Translations under genes and position numbers: made by a program | NCBI GenBank assembly: GCA_964415795.1 | Contig: CAYQBN010000023.1 | Span: 1 to 26,485, forward strand | Direction: 5' to 3' | Origin: CALITV01 sp964415795 | GTDB taxonomy: Bacteria > UBP6 > UBA1177 > JAKLFG01 | Length of the DNA stretch: 26,485 nucleotides | Shown here: positions 7,937-15,922 of the stretch, piece after piece | Layout: each line of letters starts with the position of its first letter | How positions within the stretch are numbered: position 1 is the first letter of the stretch | The notes under the pieces: model-generated | Seen by the model: only the letters and a program-made list of their open reading frames with translations | Database searches by the model: none | Told to the model about the DNA's origin: nothing

Positions 7937-9076
7937 TTAATCGCCGAGGACTTCGTCTTCGGCACTCAACCGGTAACTGGTCTCTGTTATTTCCTTGGTT
8001 GGCTTCAATGAGAATTTCTCACCTTTCGAGAGCTTCTTGAATAGGCGATTCTTCTCGCTGTAGGCGCGTCGTGAAAGCATCATGCGCACCAGTCCCGGTT
8101 CCCCGCATGCCGTGAGTTCGACGAGGCCTTTGGATGTGCGCGGTTCGTTGAATACATACCAGCGGTGCGGATTGTCTGCGGACGCTCCTTTTTTCAGGAC
8201 GAGCGCGCTGAACTTGAGGCGGTGCTTGTTGAATCCTGTCATTTCGTCGAGTTGCCGCACGAGAGGAGGGGCTTCCCACGAGAGAAGGTCGTGACACCAT
8301 TCATCGGAGAGCGTTGCAACCGGGCAAGGATGGTGGTGGGTGCAGGGATGGAGAATGTGCCATTGGCCGTTGCGCAGAAGGTGGTCACGCACGGCGCCGA
8401 GTTCGCGCGACGGAGACTTCAGGGCTGGTTCTATAATAAGGAGAATTCCTTCTTGAGCGAGGTGCTGCTCCGCGAGCGTAGAAAGGAATCGAACTCTTCT
8501 TCCTACGGCGTCTGGCGCGACACGCCAGAGTTCGTTGAGCGTATTGGCGATAATGATGATGTCCTGCGGTTCTTCGAGATCGGGAATCATGTCTTCGAGG
8601 TCGGAACAAAGGGGGAAGAATGATGCCCCAATGGCTCCGAAAATGCGGTTCGCGCGTATGAGCGCCGTGTTGGAGTGGTCAATGCCGGTAAGCAGAGAGG
8701 GTACCCCTTCAAGCGCCGTGAGCGCACCAACAAGTCCCGCGCCGGGACCGCATCCGAGTTCGGCGATGCGGAGAGGACGCTGGGAAAGACGGGCATGGAT
8801 CGCAGGAAGCGAGAGGAGCGCGGCCACCTTCGTGGCGTTGATGAAGAGGTAGTAGAGTGTGTAGGCGTCGCCGGTGAGCGGATCGTCGAGATAGCGCGGA
8901 AGCGATCCTTTTGTTTCGCCGGTGAATCGTTCGCTGAGTTGTTTTATTCGTTCGGCATAGGGAGCGAGGATCGTCGCGGGAAGAGCCCCCTCATCGGTAC
9001 GCGCTGCAACGGCGTCGCCGAGCACCGCGGCGACCACCGCACGGACAAGCGTCGAGGGAAAAGCAGGTGCGCGCAT
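7937..9076 (-). CDS. Rsm22-family SAM-dependent methyltransferase-like ribosomal small-subunit protein
   Basis: A 379-residue protein with a Rossmann SAM-binding motif at 106-114 (ELGCGPGAG) and the Rsm22 signature region: NTLNELW (178-184), IIEPALKSPSRELGAVRDHLL (the Rsm22 motif, 214-234), and a cysteine set C245-x5-C251, C261 and C324. In the mitochondrial homologues Rsm22/METTL17, four cysteines in this region hold an Fe-S cluster and the protein assists small-subunit assembly. The cysteine pattern here suggests the same, by inference. It follows the MsrBA gene with a 58-base gap, in which I see no good promoter, so they may share a transcript. SD GGAG lies 8 bases before the ATG. Confidence 0.85.
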   Translation of the reverse strand: MRAPAFPSTLVRAVVAAVLGDAVAARTDEGALPATILAPYAERIKQLSERFTGETKGSLPRYLDDPLTGDAYTLYYLFINATKVAALLSLPAIHARLSQRPLRIAELGCGPGAGLVGALTALEGVPSLLTGIDHSNTALIRANRIFGAIGASFFPLCSDLEDMIPDLEEPQDIIIIANTLNELWRVAPDAVGRRVRFLSTLAEQHLAQEGILLIIEPALKSPSRELGAVRDHLLRNGQWHILHPCTHHHPCPVATLSDEWCHDLLSWEAPPLVRQLDEMTGFNKHRLKFSALVLKKGASADNPHRWYVFNEPRTSKGLVELTACGEPGLVRMMLSRRAYSEKNRLFKKLSKGEKFSLKPTKEITETSYRLSAEDEVLGD

Positions 9077-9134
9077 GAACCGACTCCACTATGGCATCGC
9101 TTTTCTAACACAAAGGGGTGAGAAGGAGAAGTTT

Positions 9135-10154
9135 TTATATCCCGCACCCCTGTTTGCCTCGTTTCTGGTAGTACTTCTGGTGATACTCTTCGGCAGGGTA
9201 GAAGGTGTCGGCGGGAACCACCTGCGTCGCGATCGGGCGGCGGTATCTGCCGGATGCGGTGAGATGCTTGATCGCCGCTTCAGCCGCTTTCTTTTGTTCC
9301 TCGTTGTGATAGAAAATGGCCGATCGATACTGTGTTCCGACATCGGGTCCCTGTCGGTTGACCTGTGTCGGGTCGTGGATGCTGAAAAAGACTTCGAGCA
9401 GTTTTTCGTAACTTACTTTTGCCGGATCATAGGTCACCTCGACCGCCTCGGCGTGTCCCGTTTCATCGGTGCAGACCTCCTCGTAAGTCGGATCTTTCGT
9501 AGTGCCCCCGGTGTAGCCGACGCGCGTCGATAACACCCCCGGAACCTGTGAGAACTTGAACTCCACGCCCCAGAAACAGCCGGCCGCGAAGGTTGCCGTG
9601 GCCGGGCCCGCAGGGACAGCCGCCGCCTTTTCGAACTTCATCGAGGCCGAATTGATGCAGTAGTGTTTTCCGGTCGGTGCGGGACCGTCGTCGAAGACAT
9701 GGCCGAGGTGCGAACCGCACGCCGCACAGCGAACCTCGATGCGGTGCATACCGTAGGAATAGTCGTGGCGGTATTCGAGGGCGTCTTCCGTTATCGGTGC
9801 CGTGAACGAGGGCCAGCCGGTGCCATGATCGTACTTCGTATCGCTGCGAAAGAGCGTCGCACCGCACGCGGCACACCGATAGAGGCCGGGGTCATACACA
9901 TCGTTGAGGGTGCCGCTGAACGGCGGTTCGGTCCCTGCCTGCCGCAGAATGCGGTACTGTTCGGGGGTAAGGATCTTCTTCCACTCCTCTTCGCTCTTCA
10001 CTACCTTCTTATTCGTATCCATTGTTTTCACCTCCTTTTTCTGCCCGCCACTGCCCCTCGGCTCCGTCTGCGACTCCGCCGTGGCAAGCGCCGCCGCGAA
10101 CGACATCAGCGTCACCACGAGGAACAGAATGATGAAAGAAAATATATGCCGCAT
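9135..10154 (-). CDS. msrBA: Exported peptide-methionine sulfoxide reductase MsrB-MsrA fusion
   Basis: A bifunctional repair enzyme of 339 residues reducing methionine R- and S-sulfoxides. Residues 1-26 are a Sec signal peptide (hydrophobic IIILFLVV..., cleavage near ALATA-ES). MsrB occupies about 50-175: zinc cysteines C94-x2-C97 and C143-x2-C146, and catalytic C166 in KHYCINSASMKF. MsrA occupies about 185-335: catalytic C193 in AAGCFWGVE, the EEYHQKY end and a possible resolving C337 in the tail. The B-then-A order is less common than A-then-B. The SD GGAGG is 6 bases before the first ATG. A second perfect SD and ATG at 10022 begin exactly at the mature MsrB part, so a cytoplasmic form is plausible. 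Confidence 0.95.
   Translation of the reverse strand: MRHIFSFIILFLVVTLMSFAAALATAESQTEPRGSGGQKKEVKTMDTNKKVVKSEEEWKKILTPEQYRILRQAGTEPPFSGTLNDVYDPGLYRCAACGATLFRSDTKYDHGTGWPSFTAPITEDALEYRHDYSYGMHRIEVRCAACGSHLGHVFDDGPAPTGKHYCINSASMKFEKAAAVPAGPATATFAAGCFWGVEFKFSQVPGVLSTRVGYTGGTTKDPTYEEVCTDETGHAEAVEVTYDPAKVSYEKLLEVFFSIHDPTQVNRQGPDVGTQYRSAIFYHNEEQKKAAEAAIKHLTASGRYRRPIATQVVPADTFYPAEEYHQKYYQKRGKQGCGI
10022..10036 (-). promoter_or_regulatory. Internal ribosome binding site and alternative start within msrBA
   Basis: On the minus strand AGGAGGTG (10036-10029) lies 6 bases before ATG (10024 down to 10022 region, start base A at 10022), codon 45 of the long form. The product from here, MDTNKKVVKSEEEWKK, begins as stand-alone cytosolic MsrB proteins typically do. 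The SD is better than that of the upstream start. Confidence 0.6.
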
Positions 10155-10183
10155 GAAGCGCCTCCATTACTTCTTTATTCATT

Positions 10184-10211
10184 GTTATAGACAGAATGTT
10201 GTTACTGGCAA
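10184..10211 (-). promoter_or_regulatory. Promoter of msrBA
   Basis: TTGCCA (10211-10206, five of six) and TATAAC (10189-10184, five of six), 16-base spacer, on the minus strand. Predicted start is near 10177, with a leader of about 23 bases. Confidence 0.52.
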
Positions 10212-10226
10212 TCAAAAAGACCCTAA

Positions 10227-10255
10227 TTGCTTGGAATTGGTAGGGAATGTAAATC
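10227..10255 (+). promoter_or_regulatory. Weak candidate promoter of the 10374 lipoprotein/C25 peptidase operon
   Basis: TTGCTT (10227-10232), 17-base spacer, TAAATC (10250-10255, only three of six). If used, the leader would be about 110 bases. The -35 hexamer is the same as at three stronger candidates in the window. Confidence 0.25.
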
Positions 10256-10373
10256 GGCCTCCAGTTTTTGTTCTCGTAATTGTCCAGAAACACTCTGAGA
10301 AATATTCTGGCGGCGCTTTTGCAGAAGAGTAGCAAGGTGATCGTTCCTTGATCGAGTGCCGAGGGAGGTCCCG

Positions 10374-11834
10374 ATGAGAACGAAAAGACATGCGAAGATT
10401 GTGTCGACGGTGCTTGGCGGGTTGTTTCTATTCTGTGCCTGTGGTGATGGAAACGGCACAACCAGCGATGCTGACGCCGCTGCTGATGCAACGCCCGATG
10501 CCGACATCGCCATGCCGACAAAGCCGGAGGACGACTTCTTCGAACATTCGACCGAGAACTGGCTCGAACTGACATTCAAGGGACTTATCAACAAGGCCGA
10601 AGACTTTGACACCGGCAACATCACCGACGGCATCGGCGAGATGCTCTTCATGGTCGGCGGCGAAACGCTCGATGTGAGCGATGACCCGGCGGCCTTTCTC
10701 TCCAAACTTCCCGACGATTATCCGTACGAGGAGTACCGCGGTCTTGAGTATATCGGGATCATCGCCATGCACATCCTCGAACAGGGGACGACCGAAGGCC
10801 GCCTCTACTATCTCAGTGCCGGCATTGCGCGGGAGTTCTTGCAGGGAATCAAGGCGGAGGGGACACCCGAAGTGCCGCCGCCGGAGGCTTTCTGGGCGAC
10901 GCTCTACGATTATTCCTACTTCATCCGCGCCGATCAGGTGACACTCCTGAAGTTCTGTCCCATCGCCAAATACGATGCGGCGGCGAAGGCGTCTCGGCTT
11001 TTTGTCGACGCGCGGGCCAACAAGAGTTTCGCGCCGGGGGAGAACCTCATCATCTGGGGAAACATCGCGATGACCTCGAAGATAGAGATCACCGCCGAGA
11101 CCGAGGGCGAGATATGCCGGTACATGATGGACGACAACGACATCACCAAGGAGCGGTACGAGGAGGAGAAGGCAAAGAATGTGCTCGATTTTTCCTGCGA
11201 ACTGCCGGAGAACTTCACTGAACCGCGTTACGACGAATATGACATCTTCCAGTCGCGCGGTGTCATCAACGACGCCGACAGCGACGACATCGCGACTTCG
11301 GCGGCGATCGAGCGGACGGTGCTTGTGAACGACAAGGAACTCGAGGTGCTCAGTTACCAATCGGCATGGTACCGCATCTCATGGGAAGGGGCCGACTACA
11401 TCGCGCTCCAATCGATCGGTAACATCTCGAGCGCCGGTGACACCTATCACTTCACGACCGGCGAACTTTATCTTATGAAGGATACCCTCACTGCGCTCAA
11501 AGAGAATGGGGAGACGCTCGTCGGGAACGTTGCTTCGCAGATCTATCTCGTGTTTTCCGAGATCGACGAAAAGGTTGAGGAAAGTGGCTACCTGATGAAG
11601 CAGTGTCCCGTCGCGGTGCTCGATGTGACGGTGGGAGACCATGGTCTCTTCTTCTGCACGGCCGGCAATACCGACTTTGCCGTCGGCGAATACATCGAGG
11701 CGGCGGGCAATATGGCGCTCACGCATGACCCGACCGCGATCGCCGAGTATGTCCAATACGAGGGATGTGTCTGCTACCGCTATCCCGAGGACGGCGATGC
11801 GGTGGCGATTGATTGTGCCGAGTTCGGGGAGTAG
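10374..11834 (+). CDS. Lipoprotein of unknown function with an internal duplication
   Basis: A 486-residue protein starting at ATG 10374 (SD GAGGGAGGT, spacing 4), with a lipoprotein signal (LGGLFLFCAC, lipid Cys probably 23) and a Thr/Asp/Ala-rich linker to about residue 48. I recognise no family. Two segments resemble each other: about 190-252 (LLKFCPIA..LFVDA..FAPGENLIIWGNIAMTS..CRY) and 406-470 (LMKQCPVA..LFFCTA..FAVGEYIEAAGNMALTH..CYRY), sharing C-P-x-A, F-A-x-G-E, G-N-x-A and C-Y/R-Y. It probably contains two copies of one small domain, each with conserved cysteines. It lies 11 bases before the C25 peptidase gene and is probably co-expressed; it could be a substrate, inhibitor or partner, which is inference. 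Confidence 0.75.
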   Translation: MRTKRHAKIVSTVLGGLFLFCACGDGNGTTSDADAAADATPDADIAMPTKPEDDFFEHSTENWLELTFKGLINKAEDFDTGNITDGIGEMLFMVGGETLDVSDDPAAFLSKLPDDYPYEEYRGLEYIGIIAMHILEQGTTEGRLYYLSAGIAREFLQGIKAEGTPEVPPPEAFWATLYDYSYFIRADQVTLLKFCPIAKYDAAAKASRLFVDARANKSFAPGENLIIWGNIAMTSKIEITAETEGEICRYMMDDNDITKERYEEEKAKNVLDFSCELPENFTEPRYDEYDIFQSRGVINDADSDDIATSAAIERTVLVNDKELEVLSYQSAWYRISWEGADYIALQSIGNISSAGDTYHFTTGELYLMKDTLTALKENGETLVGNVASQIYLVFSEIDEKVEESGYLMKQCPVAVLDVTVGDHGLFFCTAGNTDFAVGEYIEAAGNMALTHDPTAIAEYVQYEGCVCYRYPEDGDAVAIDCAEFGE

Positions 11835-11845
11835 GGGAGGCCGCC

Positions 11846-13318
11846 ATGAAAAGATATCTGGTGCCGGCGCTTATCGTTCTGTTTCTTCTGCCGCTCACGG
11901 CCGAGCCGCAAAAGGGGCTCGTCATCGTCACCACCAAGGTGCTCGAGGAGGGTTCGAAGCAGCTGCCGCTGTTCGTGAAGGAAAAGGAGAAGCGCGGCTT
12001 CAGGGTGCTCGTCGCCACCGAGGATGAGTACGGCGGCGCAGGTGTCGTGGGGCAGGAGAAGGCGGTGCTCATTCGCGAATGGCTGAAGACGGTCAAGGAC
12101 GACTACGGCTATGTGCTCCTCATCGGCTATCCTCACCGCGACTACGGTGATGTCCCGATGGTCCGCTTCTGGTCGCGTGAGGGGATGTCGGGGCTCCTCC
12201 CCGGCATGAACGAGTGGGCCGACACCGACTGGTTCTACGCCGATCTCACGGGAAACTGGGACGCGAACGGTGACGGGAAGTTCGCCCAGCCCGACGAGAT
12301 AACGGGCGTCGGCGCCGTCTCGTTCACCGCCGATCTCATTCCCGGACGCATCGCCGTCTATTTCGACAACACCGACGAACTCGACGCCGTGCTCGCGACG
12401 GCCGTCGACTTCATGAACCATACGAAGGAATTCGCCGGCACCTATCGTTACAAATTCCTCTTTCCCATGGCGATCTGGGGATTCAAGGGGATGACCTTCA
12501 TCGGAGCGAACTGGCCCGAGGACGAGGATTCGGCGGGACTCGCCGAGTGGTTCATCGTGAACCACCTGAACAGCGATGACCGGGTGGTCGTCTCGCGGAT
12601 GTATGAGCGCGAGGGTTACAAGCCGTCGCAGTGGTCGAGCGAACTTGCACTGAACGAAGAGAACCTTGTCGTCGAATGGAGCAAAGGTTACGGCATGGTG
12701 ATGTGGGGGGCACATGGTTCCCCTGATGCAGTGGCGCGTGTCGTATGGCGTGAACACGAAGGCGATGGTGATTTGCCACTCGAAGGGGAGATCGACTGGC
12801 CGACATTGCTCTCGTGGGAATCGGCCCACCAGATAGTGACCGATGCACCCGCTTTTGTGGTCGCCGTGAGTTGCGATGTCGGTCAAAGCCAACAGCCGGA
12901 CAACCTGGCCAACCACTTGCTTATCAGCGGCGCAGCGGTCGGAATGGTCGCCTCATCGGCCGCCGGGCCGCGCAGCAAGTCGTTCTGGCATGACCTCGAG
13001 GCCGCGCTCGACACCACCACCTTCGGCGACGACAATGTCGGTCCGCTCTTCTACCTGAATCTGCTCGCCGGAATGGCAGGAGGCGAAGCGCTCGCGGCGG
13101 CGAAGGCGACGGCGGGAACGGCGATGGACGGCGAAACGGCGACGGCAAAGGCCTCGTTCAACTACTTCGGCGATCCGACGCTGAAACTCACCGACAACAT
13201 CGAGGATATTGTTGCTGAGGTTTTCTCCGACTACGACACCGTGACCGACGATAAAACAACATCCGACACTGATATCGCTGCAAAGGGCGAAGGCGGGTGT
13301 TCGCTCATCGTGCTCTGA
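11846..13318 (+). CDS. Secreted C25 (gingipain-like) cysteine peptidase
   Basis: A 490-residue protein from ATG 11846 (SD GGGGAGG, spacing 5) with a Sec signal peptide (residues 1-20). The catalytic dyad matches family C25: His 290 in MWGAHGS and Cys 343 in FVVAVSCDVGQ. The end motif FGDPTLKL (441-448) is typical, as are VLLIGYP (90-96) and IPGRIAVYF (165-173). An EF-hand-like loop D-A-N-G-D-G-K-F (139-146) may bind calcium. It lacks the large prodomain and haemagglutinin regions of gingipains. The C terminus is an acidic Thr/Asp linker (462-477) and the tail GEGGCSLIVL. The convergent gene encodes another secreted enzyme with a similar Cys tail. C25 peptidases cleave after Arg or Lys in Porphyromonas; specificity here is unknown. 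Confidence 0.85.
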   Translation: MKRYLVPALIVLFLLPLTAEPQKGLVIVTTKVLEEGSKQLPLFVKEKEKRGFRVLVATEDEYGGAGVVGQEKAVLIREWLKTVKDDYGYVLLIGYPHRDYGDVPMVRFWSREGMSGLLPGMNEWADTDWFYADLTGNWDANGDGKFAQPDEITGVGAVSFTADLIPGRIAVYFDNTDELDAVLATAVDFMNHTKEFAGTYRYKFLFPMAIWGFKGMTFIGANWPEDEDSAGLAEWFIVNHLNSDDRVVVSRMYEREGYKPSQWSSELALNEENLVVEWSKGYGMVMWGAHGSPDAVARVVWREHEGDGDLPLEGEIDWPTLLSWESAHQIVTDAPAFVVAVSCDVGQSQQPDNLANHLLISGAAVGMVASSAAGPRSKSFWHDLEAALDTTTFGDDNVGPLFYLNLLAGMAGGEALAAAKATAGTAMDGETATAKASFNYFGDPTLKLTDNIEDIVAEVFSDYDTVTDDKTTSDTDIAAKGEGGCSLIVL

Positions 13319-13324
13319 ATCGTG

Positions 13325-14653
13325 TCATATTGGGACCACCGAGCAGGCGCAACCGGGGTTTTCTTCTTCCAGATATGCCCCGTCGGAGTATTCTCCCACG
13401 GTGTCACCGTGCTCATCCGGCATCAGCGCATCCTCGTCTATCGTGCCTCCGGTATCGCCGACCACCGTTTCATCGGTGCTCACCGTGCTGTCGTTCTCGT
13501 CCGGCACTTCGGTATCGGGTATCTCCTCTTCCTCGGTAGGATACCAGGTGTCGATGACGACGACATCCTCATCGGTCTGGGACATGTCGGTGGCGCTGTC
13601 CTCGTCGGGGAGGGGATAGTCATCGGTAGGCGCGGACGGTTCGAAGGTGACGCTCAAGGTATATTCACCCGGGAAGTCGGTGCTTCCGGTATAGGTATCG
13701 ACGACGAGGTAATAGGTTCCGGGGGCGAGCGTTCGGGTGACGGTGTGGTCATCCCGTGCAATGGTATCGACCGCCATGCCGTTCGTATCGACGGTGAGCG
13801 AAGAGAGCAGGTGAATGTCGCAATCTATGTTCTCGGGTTGGTTATCGGTCACTGTGGCAGTCAGGTCGCCCGCGGTTGGAAGGTATATCTGGTAGATAAA
13901 TTCGGGACCGAACTCTTTGGTGGAGGGGGCGGCTGAATAGGTGTCTATCACGAGGGACACCGGATTTCTGGTGTTCCCCTCATCGTAATAGGGCGTCGAA
14001 AAGATGACGCGGGGATTCTGAACGGTGCCCTCGACATCGACATCGTCGGTCATGGCCGTATAGCGTCTTCGTTCGTAACTGCTGGAAGGCCAGCTGGACA
14101 TCCGCCGGAACACCGTCTTTTCGGTCCCGGTCCCCGCGCTTTCCATGATGTACGGCAGGCCGGTCGACTTGTCGGTGTAGATGTACATGATGACATGACT
14201 GCCGGCATCGTTGAAGACATCGCCTTTCTTCATGTCGTTCTGGTCGATGACCGTCGAGATCTCAGGAATGGTGCTGGTCGTATAATGGCCACATCCCCAG
14301 AGCATCGACACATAACCGGAACAATCAACACCGACCGTACATTCGAGAACACCGTACTGCGAGCAGGAACTTCCGCTGCACGAACCGGCGCGGTATCCTG
14401 AGGCAAGACGCGACAAGTATGTTTCCACTTCCATGTAGCCGCCCCAGTCGTAGGCGACGCCGGTATAGGCGCTCCCGCTGGTGTACACATTGGGGATGCC
14501 CGACATACAGGAACTTTCTCCGGTCACATTCGCAGCGGAGCAGGTCCATTTCGTCCGCACATAGCGGTCTCCTTTGAGGACCGCTTCGCTTCTCGTTACG
14601 GCAGAGAGGCAGACGCTGGTGAGAACAATCGCGGCGATTATAAGGTATTTCAT
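13325..14653 (-). CDS. Secreted NlpC/P60-like cysteine hydrolase with PPC domain and acidic Cys-tail
   Basis: A 442-residue protein with a Sec signal peptide (1-24). Residues 60-170 look like an NlpC/P60-type papain fold: Y-D-W-G-G, nucleophile Cys 111 in GVDCSGYVSMLWG, KKGDVF (142-147) and His 153 in GSHVIMYI. Such enzymes usually cut peptidoglycan peptides; the disulfide-rich inserts are unusual. Residues 252-337 form a bacterial pre-peptidase C-terminal (PPC) beta domain (YQIYLPTAGDLTATV, LAPGTYYLVVDTY, GEYTLSVTF). Residues 338-430 are a highly acidic, Thr-rich linker, ending in NPGCACSVVPI. It is the last gene of a coupled operon: its ATG overlaps the preceding stop by 4 bases (ATGA). Confidence 0.78.
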   Translation of the reverse strand: MKYLIIAAIVLTSVCLSAVTRSEAVLKGDRYVRTKWTCSAANVTGESSCMSGIPNVYTSGSAYTGVAYDWGGYMEVETYLSRLASGYRAGSCSGSSCSQYGVLECTVGVDCSGYVSMLWGCGHYTTSTIPEISTVIDQNDMKKGDVFNDAGSHVIMYIYTDKSTGLPYIMESAGTGTEKTVFRRMSSWPSSSYERRRYTAMTDDVDVEGTVQNPRVIFSTPYYDEGNTRNPVSLVIDTYSAAPSTKEFGPEFIYQIYLPTAGDLTATVTDNQPENIDCDIHLLSSLTVDTNGMAVDTIARDDHTVTRTLAPGTYYLVVDTYTGSTDFPGEYTLSVTFEPSAPTDDYPLPDEDSATDMSQTDEDVVVIDTWYPTEEEEIPDTEVPDENDSTVSTDETVVGDTGGTIDEDALMPDEHGDTVGEYSDGAYLEEENPGCACSVVPI

Positions 14654-15417
14654 AGGCGCCCCCCGTAGATGACCAGTGCATCATGCCCGGGAGAAATGAA
14701 ATAGACCGTTCCGTCGCCAGAGACATAGATATCTTGCTCTGGTTTATAGAGGGTTGATTCGATCAAACTCATCCTCCCGAGAACGGTGCCCGTTCCTGAA
14801 GTGATGAGAATATGACGACTTCCATCTCCCAGCTCGATCTGAAAAAAGAGATCGCCGTCATCCGCTTTGCCGACGAGCAGGAAGGACATGAGCGGACGGT
14901 CGGTGAACCTGAGTTCGAAGAAGTTCTTTTCGCTCAGGACCACGCGGACCGCGCCGTTGCCGAGGAATTTCGTGTAAGGATACACCGTCGTCTTTTCCGT
15001 CACGGGTTTTGTCAACGGCTTCACCGTATCGTCGCTTTTTACATACAGCCGCTCTTCCTTGTTGTTGTGCAAGAACAGGTCCATTCCTTTCACGGACAGC
15101 GCGTTAAAGGTTTCGGAAGGAAGGGAAAGCTCTTTTTTCAGTGTCTTGGAGTGAAGGTCAAAGGAGAGGACACGCTTGTTCATGTTGTCCAGAATGAGAA
15201 GTTTCTTCCCGTCTCCAGAGAGCGCATTCACCCCGAATGGTTTCTCCTCGTTCCTCACAGGAATGAATATACCCACCTGATCGGCCCCGGTCCCGTAGGG
15301 GATTTTTTTGATCGGAGTGAGTTCCTTTTCCGGCATTGAGCCGAAATCGACGGAAATGGGTCCTGCGAACAGGATCGTGACCGAGAACAGCAAGCCGAGC
15401 CACACGAATTTTCTCAT
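14650..15417 (-). CDS. Secreted propeller-like protein of unknown function
   Basis: A 255-residue protein. The frame is open for another 110 codons upstream, but that part is antisense-like coding over the acetyltransferase. The true start is ATG at 15417, preceded by SD GAGGT and followed by a clean signal peptide (MRKFVWLGLLFSVTILFAG). Repeated short beta segments (LSGDGKKLLILDNMNKRVLSFDL, VKGMDLFLHNN, VSGDGTVYFISPGHDALVIY) resemble six-bladed NHL or similar propeller units, without a firm family match. It begins 7 bases after the GNAT stop and overlaps the NlpC/P60-like gene by ATGA, so it is made together with that enzyme and may act with it in the envelope. Confidence 0.72.
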   Translation of the reverse strand: MRKFVWLGLLFSVTILFAGPISVDFGSMPEKELTPIKKIPYGTGADQVGIFIPVRNEEKPFGVNALSGDGKKLLILDNMNKRVLSFDLHSKTLKKELSLPSETFNALSVKGMDLFLHNNKEERLYVKSDDTVKPLTKPVTEKTTVYPYTKFLGNGAVRVVLSEKNFFELRFTDRPLMSFLLVGKADDGDLFFQIELGDGSRHILITSGTGTVLGRMSLIESTLYKPEQDIYVSGDGTVYFISPGHDALVIYGGRL

Positions 15418-15424
15418 ATCGACC

Positions 15425-15922
15425 TCACGGACAAAAACGGTGCATAATATAGGCATCCACAAGGCCGAACTTTTTGTGATCGAATGCCTTGGGGATGGTG
15501 CCGATGATCGTGAAGCCGCACGACTGCCACAGGTGGACGGCCGGCTCGTTCGTCGCGACGACGAGATTGAACTGGAGCGCCTTGAAGCCGTGCTTCGGCG
15601 CCTCCTCGATGCTGTGGAGACAGAGCGCCCGGCCGATGCCCCGGCCGCGGGCCCACGAGGCGACCATATAGCCGGCGTTGGCCACATGCGAGCCGAGGCC
15701 GACCTGATTGGGGCGCAGGTAGTAGGTGCCGACGATGCGCCCCTCAAGGAGCGCGACGATAGTGACGGTCGGCGTCTCTATCCAGTAGCGGTAACCCTCT
15801 TCCTTGGTCGTGCCGGGAGCATGCGGATAACTCTCGCCGCTCTCGAAGACCTCGTGCAGGATGGGCCACAGCTCGTCGAAATCTGCCGGCGTGGCACGGC
15901 GGAAAACGAGCGATCGCGTCAC
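15425..15922 (-). CDS. GNAT-family N-acetyltransferase
   Basis: A 165-residue acetyltransferase using acetyl-CoA. Visible are the N-terminal LVFRRATPADFDELWPIL, the acetyl-CoA pyrophosphate loop R-G-R-G-I-G-R-A at 92-99, and the family's C-terminal N-E-P-A-V-H-L-W-Q-S-C-G-F (125-137). It resembles the L-amino-acid/phosphinothricin acetyltransferase-like branch, but the substrate cannot be read from the sequence. The start is GTG at 15922, overlapping the preceding stop as GTGA, so translation is coupled to the sigma-like gene upstream. Confidence 0.88.
   Translation of the reverse strand: MTRSLVFRRATPADFDELWPILHEVFESGESYPHAPGTTKEEGYRYWIETPTVTIVALLEGRIVGTYYLRPNQVGLGSHVANAGYMVASWARGRGIGRALCLHSIEEAPKHGFKALQFNLVVATNEPAVHLWQSCGFTIIGTIPKAFDHKKFGLVDAYIMHRFCP

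Noticed and set aside
10428..12916. Minus-strand frames of 310 and 378 codons opposite the lipoprotein and C25 peptidase
   Set aside because: Antisense shadows; the plus-strand genes have signal peptides, SDs and catalytic motifs.
15418..15747. N-terminal extension of the propeller-like gene
   Set aside because: Ser/Arg-rich translation lying out of frame over the GNAT gene; the internal ATG has an SD and a signal peptide.
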